The position numbers were made by a program, and so were the translations under genes. A stretch of 8,074 bases of DNA from Bacteroidales bacterium (GTDB taxonomy: Bacteria; Bacteroidota; Bacteroidia; Bacteroidales; Muribaculaceae), in assembly GCA_900755985.1 (NCBI GenBank), contig CAAEIL010000237.1:1-8074 (forward strand). Direction: 5' to 3'. Below the pieces are notes generated by a model, which did no database searches, was not told where the DNA came from, and saw only the letters and a program-made list of their open reading frames with translations. Shown one piece after another: positions 1-6,258 of this stretch. Position 1 is the first letter of the stretch, and each line of letters begins with the position of its first letter.

Positions 1-1
1 C

Positions 2-505
2 GAGATGCGCCTTGTGGAGCCCTCTCTGCCGCCCGGTAAAGGCGAGCGCCTGACACTGACGGGCAATCTTGGCAACGTCATGAAGGAGTCGGCGCAGATA
101 GCTGTGCAGTGGGTACGCGCCCATGCCGGACGCTACGGCATAGAGTCGGCGACGTTCGACAGCAACGATATACATATACATTTTCCTGAAGGCGCTATAC
201 CCAAGGACGGTCCATCGGCGGGCATAACCATGGTGACGTCGATAGTCTCGGCGCTGACAGGCCGCAAGGTGCGCGAGCGCATTGCCATGACCGGCGAAAT
301 GACATTGCGCGGCAAGGTATTGCCCGTGGGCGGCATCAAAGAGAAGATTCTCGCTGCCAAGCGCGCTGGCATCACGGATATAGTGCTGAGCAGCGTCAAC
401 CGCAAGGATATCGAGGATATTGCCGAACGCTATGTCAGCGGACTGACGTTCCACTACGTTGACGATATCAGCGAAGTGCTGGACTACGCTCTGCTGCCCG
501 CGTAA
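2..505 (+). CDS. lon: Lon ATP-dependent protease, C-terminal proteolytic domain (5' partial)
   Basis: This is the end of the ATP-dependent serine protease Lon, which degrades misfolded and regulatory proteins in the cytoplasm. Only the last ~167 codons are present; the N-terminal substrate domain and the AAA+ ATPase lie off the left edge, so the apparent ATG at 5 is an internal Met and not a start. The Ser-Lys dyad is visible. The nucleophile Ser sits in KDGPSAG (Ser codon 215-217). The Lys is the second one in GGIKEK (codon 344-346), 43 residues later, which is the same spacing as Ser679/Lys722 of E. coli Lon. The conserved stretch MTGEMTLRGKVLPVGG between them is intact. The reading frame is uninterrupted up to TAA at 503-505. 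A rho-independent terminator follows. All other genes in the window are on the opposite strand, so lon is a separate unit convergent with them. Identification is certain for the domain. Confidence 0.97.
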   Translation, partial: EMRLVEPSLPPGKGERLTLTGNLGNVMKESAQIAVQWVRAHAGRYGIESATFDSNDIHIHFPEGAIPKDGPSAGITMVTSIVSALTGRKVRERIAMTGEMTLRGKVLPVGGIKEKILAAKRAGITDIVLSSVNRKDIEDIAERYVSGLTFHYVDDISEVLDYALLPA

Positions 506-552
506 GTGCGGATGTTGGTGCATCGACGCGGAGTGTTGACGGCTTAATGTGT

Positions 553-582
553 GCGGGATATAGTTATTTGTCCCGCTTTTTT
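553..582 (+). terminator. Rho-independent terminator of lon, overlapping the convergent gene
   Basis: The arm GCGGGA (553-558) is perfectly complementary to TCCCGC (571-576). The loop is 12 bases, one T-G wobble could extend the stem, and six Ts follow directly (577-582). It starts 48 bases after the lon stop codon and is oriented to end lon transcription. On the minus strand the same hairpin is preceded by As and is not followed by a T-tract, so it is probably one-directional. The 3' half of the structure lies inside the coding end of the convergent 55-residue gene. Confidence 0.75.
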
Positions 583-731
583 AGCGCTTTCTTGTGACAG
601 TTGTCGGTGAGTGGACATCCGTCACAGCCCTCCTTATCGCATGAGGATTTGCGGCGGAACTGCAGCCAAAGGCCCACAATGGCAGCCACGATGACTACGG
701 CGACGATAAGCAGCTGAAAAGATTCGTCCAT
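564..731 (-). CDS. Small membrane protein with Cys-rich cytoplasmic tail, FeoB-associated-like (55 aa)
   Basis: This 55-residue protein starts at ATG 729-731 and stops at TAA 564-566. Residues ~6-25 form one hydrophobic membrane helix, flanked by acidic residues before it and by RRK after it, so the N-terminus is probably outside and the tail in the cytoplasm. The tail has four Cys at residues 31, 36, 39 and 45 (pattern C-x4-C-x2-C-x5-C, including GCDGCPLTDNC), followed by a Lys-rich end. This layout matches the small 'FeoB-associated Cys-rich membrane protein' family, whose role is uncertain but is linked to ferrous iron uptake by gene context. No feoA or feoB is visible here. The start is 9 bases after the topB stop, so it is probably translated from the same mRNA. 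The start has no clear Shine-Dalgarno sequence. Its last codons overlap the lon terminator. The family assignment rests on architecture and motif only. Confidence 0.72.
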   Translation of the reverse strand: MDESFQLLIVAVVIVAAIVGLWLQFRRKSSCDKEGCDGCPLTDNCHKKALKKRDK

Positions 732-740
732 GTAGCTTGG

Positions 741-2816
741 TTATTTAGCGTGTTTGGCAATGAGTGTTGCAAGCTTGCCCGGTGTGAGGTCGGCGGATGC
801 CTTTTCGAACGGCAAGCGGAATGTGCAACCCTCACGGAAGCATGAGCACCCGTAAGCAGTCTTGCCCTTGAGAATATGACCTTTGCCGCATTGGGGGCAA
901 ACAATTTGGTCGAGCGAGCGAATGGGTTTGCGTCGCGGCTTGCGTGCTTTGTCGTCAGCGGCAGAGTTCTTGGCGCGCTTGCCCGAGGCCTTATCTTTAG
1001 AGTCCTTGGGTTCGTCGGGAAGACCTATGCGGCGGTTGGTGTTGTCGGACAGTACGCTGAGTACGACATTGTCAATCATTGCCTTGAGCTCGTCGAGAAA
1101 TTCGGCAGCCGAGTAGTCGCCGCGCTCGATGCGTCGCAGCTTGTTTTCCCAGATGCCTGTGAGCTTGGGACTTTTGATAAGCTCCTCGCGAATGGTGGCG
1201 ATAAGGTCGATGCCCGCCTGTGTGGCGACGATGCTCTTGCGCTGACGTGCTATGTAGCGTCGCTTGAACAGCGTCTCGATGATGGCTGCACGTGTCGAGG
1301 GACGTCCGATGCCGTTTTCTTTCATAGCTTCGCGCAGAGCTTCGTCCTCGATGTTTTTTCCGGCGCTCTCCATGGCGGACAGCAATGTGCCTTCGGTATA
1401 AAGCTTCGGGGGCTGAGTGGTCTTCTTGGTGAGGAATGGGGTGTGCGGGCCGCTTTCGCCAACGGTGAACGCAGGCAGGAGAGTTTCCTCGTCTTTTTTG
1501 TCGGCATCGGTGTTGTCGGCCGACTTTTTGGGAGGGAACAGCACACGCCACCCGGGGTCTTTGATAACCTTTCCCTGGGCCTTGAACTTGTGTTTGCCTG
1601 CCGAAGCGAGGACGACGGTCTGCTCCATGACGCAATCGGGATAGAATGCCGCGATGAAGCGCATGGCGATGAGGTGGTAAAGCTGCCGTTCGTCCCCCAC
1701 GAGCATGTGCGGGTCTTCGCCGGTGGGAATGATGGCATGGTGGTCCGAGACCTTGGCGTTGTCAAATATCTTCTTGGTCTTGGGTATTGGGCGTGCAAGC
1801 ACGGGCGCCGTCTTGTCGGCGTAGGGCGTCATGCGTCGCAAAATCTCGGGAATCTTAGGATGGATGTCCTCGGAGAGATATGTGGTGTCGACGCGCGGGT
1901 ATGTGGTGACTTTTTTCTCGTACAGCGCCTGAATGAGCTGCAGCGTGCGGTCGGCGCTCCATGACCAAAGCTTGTTGGCCTCGACCTGCAGCGAAGTGAG
2001 GTCGAAGAGTCGGCGGGGACCTTCGCGCACCGGTTTCTTGGAGACATCGGTAATGGTCAGTGGCAGAGCAGCGACCTCGTCGAGTGTGGCCTGCGCCTTG
2101 TCAGGCTTGTCGAAGCGGCCCGCCGAGCAGCTGAAAACCGCATCGCGGTAGCGGGTGCTTAGTTCCCAGAAATCTTCGGGGCGGAAGTTGGCTATCTGCT
2201 GCTGTCGCTCGACAATGATGGCGAGGGTAGGGGTCTGTACTCGGCCTATGGATAGGACGCCACGGTCGCCCTGACGGTATTTCAGAGTGTACAGGCGCGT
2301 GGCGTTCATGCCTAAAATCCAGTCGCCGATGGCTCGCGACAAGCCTGCGAAGTATAGATTATCGAAATCCTTCTGCGGCCGCAGTTTCGCGAAACCCTGA
2401 CGAATGGCCTCGTCGGTCAGCGACGAAATCCACAGGCGGCTGACAGGACAACTGACACCGGCTTTCTGCATGACCCATCGCTGAATGAGTTCGCCTTCCT
2501 GACCGGCATCACCGCAGTTGATGATGCTGTCGGCCTCTGCAAAAAGGCGCCGTATGACGTCGAACTGATGTTCGATGCCCCGGTCGGCGATGAGCTTGAT
2601 GCCGAAACGCGGGGGTATCATCGGCAGGGTGCCTAAGGTCCAGCGTTTCCATGCCGGGGTGTAGTCGTCTGGTTCCTTAAGACAGCAGAGGTGGCCGAAG
2701 GTCCATGTTACCTGATAGCCGTTGCCTTCGTAGTAACCGTCGTGTCGTGTGCCGGCGCCCAGAATTTTGGCAATATCGGTGGCGACGCTCGGTTTCTCGG
2801 TGATGCAGACAATCAT
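741..2816 (-). CDS. topB: DNA topoisomerase III (type IA)
   Basis: This 691-residue type IA topoisomerase cuts and passes single DNA strands through a 5'-phosphotyrosine link, and usually decatenates or resolves recombination intermediates with a RecQ-type helicase. The TOPRIM domain is at residues 1-~140, with the start MIVCITEKPSVA (metal-binding Glu7) and NCGDAGQEGELI (Asp103, Glu107). In that second motif the middle acidic position of the usual DxDxE is Gly; related DAG-type variants occur in TopB proteins. The core contains SIGRVQTPTL (~189-198) and the active-site segment TTYPRVDTTYL with catalytic Tyr306 (codon 1899-1901). The conserved NGIGRPSTRA follows at 501-510. A charged Lys/Asp-rich linker (~603-635) leads to a C-terminal zinc-ribbon-like segment with Cys640, 643, 657, 659 and 664, then a short Toprim C-terminal-repeat-like stretch. 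The length fits the family and no frame is broken. It lies 28 bases downstream of mazG. Nothing nearby suggests a conjugative-element copy, so it is most likely the chromosomal enzyme. Confidence 0.95.
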   Translation of the reverse strand: MIVCITEKPSVATDIAKILGAGTRHDGYYEGNGYQVTWTFGHLCCLKEPDDYTPAWKRWTLGTLPMIPPRFGIKLIADRGIEHQFDVIRRLFAEADSIINCGDAGQEGELIQRWVMQKAGVSCPVSRLWISSLTDEAIRQGFAKLRPQKDFDNLYFAGLSRAIGDWILGMNATRLYTLKYRQGDRGVLSIGRVQTPTLAIIVERQQQIANFRPEDFWELSTRYRDAVFSCSAGRFDKPDKAQATLDEVAALPLTITDVSKKPVREGPRRLFDLTSLQVEANKLWSWSADRTLQLIQALYEKKVTTYPRVDTTYLSEDIHPKIPEILRRMTPYADKTAPVLARPIPKTKKIFDNAKVSDHHAIIPTGEDPHMLVGDERQLYHLIAMRFIAAFYPDCVMEQTVVLASAGKHKFKAQGKVIKDPGWRVLFPPKKSADNTDADKKDEETLLPAFTVGESGPHTPFLTKKTTQPPKLYTEGTLLSAMESAGKNIEDEALREAMKENGIGRPSTRAAIIETLFKRRYIARQRKSIVATQAGIDLIATIREELIKSPKLTGIWENKLRRIERGDYSAAEFLDELKAMIDNVVLSVLSDNTNRRIGLPDEPKDSKDKASGKRAKNSAADDKARKPRRKPIRSLDQIVCPQCGKGHILKGKTAYGCSCFREGCTFRLPFEKASADLTPGKLATLIAKHAK

Positions 2817-2844
2817 ATTGCTGACAGAAGAGAAAGAGAAACGG

Positions 2845-3660
2845 TCACAGCCCGGCTTCTTTGGCGCGGTTCCAGTATTGGTCCATCTGCTGCAGGGTCA
2901 TGTCGCGTAGGCGGTGACCATCGGCCTCGGCATGGCTTTCGAGGTAGTTGAAGCGGGCGATGAACTTGCGGTTGGCCCTTTCGAGGGCGTTTTCGGGGTT
3001 GACCTTGTACAGGCGTGCGGCATTGATGAGGGCGAACATGAGGTCGCCGAATTCCTCCTCGATGCGTGCGTGGTTGGCACGGATGCTTTCGGGGTTATCG
3101 GCTGTCGGGGCGACTTCGGCCTCGACTTCGGCGACTTCTTCGCGGACTTTGTCCCAGACTTGATGCGGGTGTTCCCAGTCAAAACCCACGTTGGCGGCTT
3201 TTTCCTGTACGCGGAAGGCCTTGACCAGTGCGGGCAGCGCAGCGGGTACGCCTCCGAGTACCGAGTGGTTGCCGTCTTTTTCCTTGAGCTTGATTTGCTC
3301 CCAGTTGAGTTCGACCTGATGCGCATCGTTGGCCTGAACGGTGCCGAAAACGTGCGGGTGCCGGAAGATGAGCTTGTTGTTGAGGGCGTCGGCGACATCG
3401 GCTATGTCGAAAGCGCCTTTTTCGTCTCCGATTTTGGCGTAGAAAAGGATGTGGAGCAGGACGTCGCCTAACTCTTTTTTGATTTCAGCGTTGTTGTTGT
3501 CGAGCAGTGCCTGAACAAGCTCGTATGTCTCCTCGATGGTGTTGGGGCGCAGCGACTCGTTGGTCTGCTTAGCATCCCAGGGGCATTTGACGCGCAGTAT
3601 GTCGAGGGTGTCGATGATGCGCCCAAGGGCGTCTAACTTTTCTTGTCGTGTATGTGACAT
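2845..3660 (-). CDS. mazG: Nucleoside triphosphate pyrophosphohydrolase MazG
   Basis: MazG hydrolyses nucleoside triphosphates to monophosphates and pyrophosphate. It is a cytoplasmic house-cleaning enzyme, and in E. coli it also affects ppGpp levels. The 271 residues are close to the 263 of E. coli MazG and hold two MazG repeats. The first has CPWDAKQTNESLRP (27-39), then the metal-binding helices EETYE (Glu43, 44, 47) and KELGD (Glu63, Asp66). The second has VGFDWEHP (158-165), then REEVAEVE (Glu174, 175, 178) and EEEFGD (Glu203, Asp206). Both acidic sets are intact, so both halves keep the residues needed to bind metal. The start is ATG at 3658-3660, 47 bases after dsbD, with no evident Shine-Dalgarno. 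The stop is 28 bases before topB. No mazEF toxin-antitoxin genes are nearby, so the gene is the independent housekeeping form. Confidence 0.95.
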   Translation of the reverse strand: MSHTRQEKLDALGRIIDTLDILRVKCPWDAKQTNESLRPNTIEETYELVQALLDNNNAEIKKELGDVLLHILFYAKIGDEKGAFDIADVADALNNKLIFRHPHVFGTVQANDAHQVELNWEQIKLKEKDGNHSVLGGVPAALPALVKAFRVQEKAANVGFDWEHPHQVWDKVREEVAEVEAEVAPTADNPESIRANHARIEEEFGDLMFALINAARLYKVNPENALERANRKFIARFNYLESHAEADGHRLRDMTLQQMDQYWNRAKEAGL

Positions 3661-3707
3661 TTTTATTATAATGTGCGGTTTTGGTTATGTCTTGACGCGC
3701 TTGGCTT

Positions 3708-5693
3708 TTATTTGCCTTGTTGGTCGGAGTAATCTTTGAGTCCGTCGTTGAGCCAAGCTACAAAGGCGTCGACGTCTTCGTCGTAGACGCGAGGCTCGGC
3801 AAGGGGTTCGCCATTGTTGTCGAGCAGAACGTAGTACGGCTGCGAGTTGATATTGAACTTGTGGCGTTGCAGGTAAGCCCATTTGTCACCGACGGTTTCG
3901 AGGACGACGTCTTTGCCGTTTTCGCTTACGGTGATGGGTTTGGGCAGTGCAGTCTTGTCGTCGACCATGAGCTTGATCATGACGTAATTGTTCTCGATGG
4001 CGTCGCGGACCTCTTTCTTGTCGAAAACGGCGCCTTCCATCTTACGGCAGTTGACGCAGGCGTAACCCGAGAAGTCGAGGAACACAGGGCGCTTGTGACG
4101 AGTGGCATATTCCATGCCTTCGTTGTAGTCGTGGAACTCCTCGAACTGGCCGCCGTAGAGGTTGAAGTCCTGAGTGGTGAGCGGTGGAGCGAAAGCACTG
4201 ACAGCCTTGAGGGGAGCGCCCCAAAGACCTGGCACAAGGTAGACGGCGAACGCAAACGATATCGTGGCCAGGAAGAAGCCGAGGACTGAGGTGTGCGATG
4301 ACTCTGAGTCGTGCGAGAAGCGCAGTTTGCCAAGCAGATACATTCCCAGCAGAGCAAATAGGACAATCCAAAGCGCGATGAATACCTCGCGGTCGAGAAT
4401 GTGCCAGCCGTAGGCAAGGTCGGCAACTGAGAGGAACTTAAGCGAGAGAATAAGCTCGATGAATCCGAGGACGACCTTGACAGAGTTCATCCAGCCGCCC
4501 GAACGGGGCATCTCCTTGAGCATTGACGGGAATATGGCGAATAACGAGAAGGGCAGGGCGAGTCCCAGAGCGAAGCCTCCCATGCCGATGGCCGGACCTA
4601 TTATCGAGCCATTGGCGGCCGCCTCGACGAGCAGGGTACCTATTATAGGTCCGGTGCAAGAGAATGAGACCAGAACCAAAGTGAAGGCCATGAAGAATAT
4701 CGAGAGGATGCCGCCGGTTGTCTCGGCTTTGCTGTCAACGGCGTTTGACCAGCGCGAGGGCAACTTGATGTCGAAAGCTCCGAAGAACGAGATGGCAAAG
4801 ACCACGAGAATAACGAAGAAAAGGATGTTGAAGACAGCGCTGGTGGCTATTTCGTTGAGCTTGCCGGCGCCGAATGCCAGCGTTATTGCAATGCCCAGAA
4901 CCAGAAAGATGACAATGATTGAAAGGCCGTAGATAAATGCGTCCATGAGCGAGCGCGAGCGTTTTTTAGACTTCTTGAGGAAGAAGCTGAGCGTCATCGG
5001 AATCATGGGCCAAACGCATGGAGTGAGCAGGGCGAGAAGTCCGCCGAGGAATCCCATCAGCAGAAGCGACCACCAGGAGGTCTCACCGGTGAGCGAATTA
5101 TTTTTCGACTGCTGCAGTGCTTTGACGGGTGCCCACCAGTCGTTGACGGTTTCGTCGGCCTGCAGGCTTTGTGAAGCTGAAGGACCAGTGCGAACGGTTG
5201 TAGTGTCGGTGACTGTTTCGGTGGCAGCGACATGCACCGGACCGGCAGTGAGGTCGAAGTGCTCCTTGCGCGGAGTCAGGCAGGCGTTACCCCGGCAGGC
5301 CATGAACTCAACGGTGCATGCAATTTTGGCGCCCTTGTCGGGCGAATATCTGAACTTCTGAGTGAATACGACCGTACCTTGCCATTCTTCGAGATTGAGA
5401 TTGAACTGGTCGGAGAATTTTTTTGTCGGGGCCACAGAAGGTGTGACGCCTCCGTCGAGAGTGATGTCGGGCGCGTCGAAAGTTATGGATGTGGCTCGCG
5501 GGCCGTCTTTCTGCTGGACCATGCCGTAAATGTGGTATCCGTCCTGGATGTTGGCGGTGACGGTGATGGTTCCGGTGCCTTTGAGCGAGTCGGTTGATAC
5601 CGAAGCTGACCAGCGCACAGGGTTGGCAATCTGGGCGTTGACGGCGACGCAGAAGCAAATAATGGCGAATAGAAGCGAAGTAAGTCGTTTCAT
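3708..5693 (-). CDS. dsbD: Thiol:disulfide interchange protein DsbD (three-domain)
   Basis: DsbD moves electrons from cytoplasmic thioredoxin across the inner membrane to keep periplasmic thiol proteins reduced. The 661 residues show the full three-part layout. A signal peptide (1-20, cleavage likely after VNA) precedes a periplasmic alpha-type domain (~25-148) with Cys133 and Cys138 in MACRGNAC and a further Cys126. A Ser/Thr-rich linker follows (~150-200). The membrane core has about eight helices (roughly 207-227, 252-275, 285-306, 329-350, 363-389, 404-424, 436-455, 468-489); its paired Cys are Cys226 in TPCVWPMIP and Cys346 in SFSCTGPI. The C-terminal thioredoxin-like domain (~512-655) has Cys546-Val-Asn-Cys549 (codons 4047-4058) in GYACVNCRK and the cis-Pro in SQPYYVLL (Pro619). 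All six expected redox Cys are present. The gene lies 58 bases after a smaller secreted gene resembling its own N-terminal domain, with trxB just upstream. The C-terminal domain could alternatively be called DUF255/thioredoxin-like, but the overall assignment is firm. Confidence 0.94.
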   Translation of the reverse strand: MKRLTSLLFAIICFCVAVNAQIANPVRWSASVSTDSLKGTGTITVTANIQDGYHIYGMVQQKDGPRATSITFDAPDITLDGGVTPSVAPTKKFSDQFNLNLEEWQGTVVFTQKFRYSPDKGAKIACTVEFMACRGNACLTPRKEHFDLTAGPVHVAATETVTDTTTVRTGPSASQSLQADETVNDWWAPVKALQQSKNNSLTGETSWWSLLLMGFLGGLLALLTPCVWPMIPMTLSFFLKKSKKRSRSLMDAFIYGLSIIVIFLVLGIAITLAFGAGKLNEIATSAVFNILFFVILVVFAISFFGAFDIKLPSRWSNAVDSKAETTGGILSIFFMAFTLVLVSFSCTGPIIGTLLVEAAANGSIIGPAIGMGGFALGLALPFSLFAIFPSMLKEMPRSGGWMNSVKVVLGFIELILSLKFLSVADLAYGWHILDREVFIALWIVLFALLGMYLLGKLRFSHDSESSHTSVLGFFLATISFAFAVYLVPGLWGAPLKAVSAFAPPLTTQDFNLYGGQFEEFHDYNEGMEYATRHKRPVFLDFSGYACVNCRKMEGAVFDKKEVRDAIENNYVMIKLMVDDKTALPKPITVSENGKDVVLETVGDKWAYLQRHKFNINSQPYYVLLDNNGEPLAEPRVYDEDVDAFVAWLNDGLKDYSDQQGK

Positions 5694-5713
5694 GCTTTAA
5701 TAGAAGTGTGATA

Positions 5714-5742
5714 ATGGCCCCGGCAAAGGTGTGAGGGGCAAT
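5714..5742 (-). repeat. Inverted repeat between the DsbD-alpha paralogue and dsbD
   Basis: GCCCC at 5717-5721 pairs with GGGGC at 5735-5739 around a 13-base loop. After one G-A mismatch, two more A-T pairs extend the stem. No T-tract follows on the minus strand, so it does not look like a complete intrinsic terminator. It could be an intercistronic hairpin that affects mRNA stability or the relative expression of the two genes, or it could be chance. Confidence 0.3.
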
Positions 5743-5751
5743 GGTTAAAGA

Positions 5752-6237
5752 TTAGGGGCGTGCGGCGGCTTTTTTGTAAGCGGGGACGGGCACGCGGACA
5801 GATTCGGTTTTGGGCGGGTTGCAAGTGTTGCCGTTGCAGGCCATGAAAGTGATTTTGCCGTTGATGACAGCGTTTGCGGGGTCAGTGAGGCGGAAGTTGC
5901 GCGTGAAAGTGACGTTTGATGACCAGTAGCTCAGTTTCAGGTTGAACATCTTGTCAAGGCTGCTTTCGGGCTTTTGGGATGGTTTGAAGTCGCCTAAGAA
6001 CTTGACGCCTGTCGAGGCGGAGAAGTCGAGTATTGTGGGGCGCGGACCGCCTTTGGGCAGCGAGGTGCTGTAAAGATGCCAGCCGGGCGTAACCAGTGCG
6101 CGTACGGTGAGGATGCCCTGAGTAGGTGAGGTCATTTTGACAGTGGTGCGCCAGCGGACAGCGGGGGTGGTCTGTGCAGAAGCACCAATGGCTGTCATGC
6201 ACAATATGGCGATGATGAGGAATAGCGTTTTTTTCAT
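5752..6237 (-). CDS. Secreted stand-alone DsbD alpha-type domain protein (161 aa)
   Basis: This is a predicted periplasmic protein of 161 residues. A signal peptide (1-21, cleavage likely at ASA/QT) is followed by a single domain resembling the N-terminal domain of the DsbD encoded next to it. Shared landmarks in the same order are VRW near residue 27, GWHLY (52-56, against GYHIY), GGPRPTILDF (63-72, against DGPRATSITF), FNLKL (98-102, against FNLNL), FTRNFR (111-116, against FTQKFR) and FMACNGNTC (131-139, against FMACRGNAC). The two Cys (134 and 139) keep the C-x4-C spacing. No membrane or thioredoxin domain is present, and the protein ends in a short basic tail. In DsbD, this domain takes electrons from the membrane core and passes them to periplasmic partners, so a free-standing relay or an adaptor is a reasonable inference. 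It starts 21 bases after trxB and ends 58 bases before dsbD. The domain call is strong; the specific role is unproven. Confidence 0.88.
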   Translation of the reverse strand: MKKTLFLIIAILCMTAIGASAQTTPAVRWRTTVKMTSPTQGILTVRALVTPGWHLYSTSLPKGGPRPTILDFSASTGVKFLGDFKPSQKPESSLDKMFNLKLSYWSSNVTFTRNFRLTDPANAVINGKITFMACNGNTCNPPKTESVRVPVPAYKKAAARP

Positions 6238-6258
6238 TGTCGTTGATAGTGTTGTTAT

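Noticed and set aside
695..904. A 69-codon minus-strand frame overlapping the end of topB.
   Set aside because: It overlaps both topB and the start of the 55-residue gene in a different frame and has no domain; topB's zinc-ribbon frame is the real one there.
876..1964. A 362-codon open frame on the plus strand opposite topB.
   Set aside because: It is fully antisense to a clear TopB reading frame with intact motifs, has no recognisable domain, and long antisense open frames are common opposite GC-rich genes. It is a shadow.
2914..3471. A 185-codon plus-strand open frame opposite mazG, and similar ones opposite dsbD (3717-4289) and trxB (6331-6984).
   Set aside because: All lie within strong, family-assigned genes on the other strand and show low-complexity compositions typical of antisense frames.
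5694..5751. A possible promoter before dsbD (TTTG, 21 bases, TATTAAAG on the minus strand).
   Set aside because: The -7 element keeps only TA and the final G, so the match is near chance. The short gaps favour read-through from upstream.
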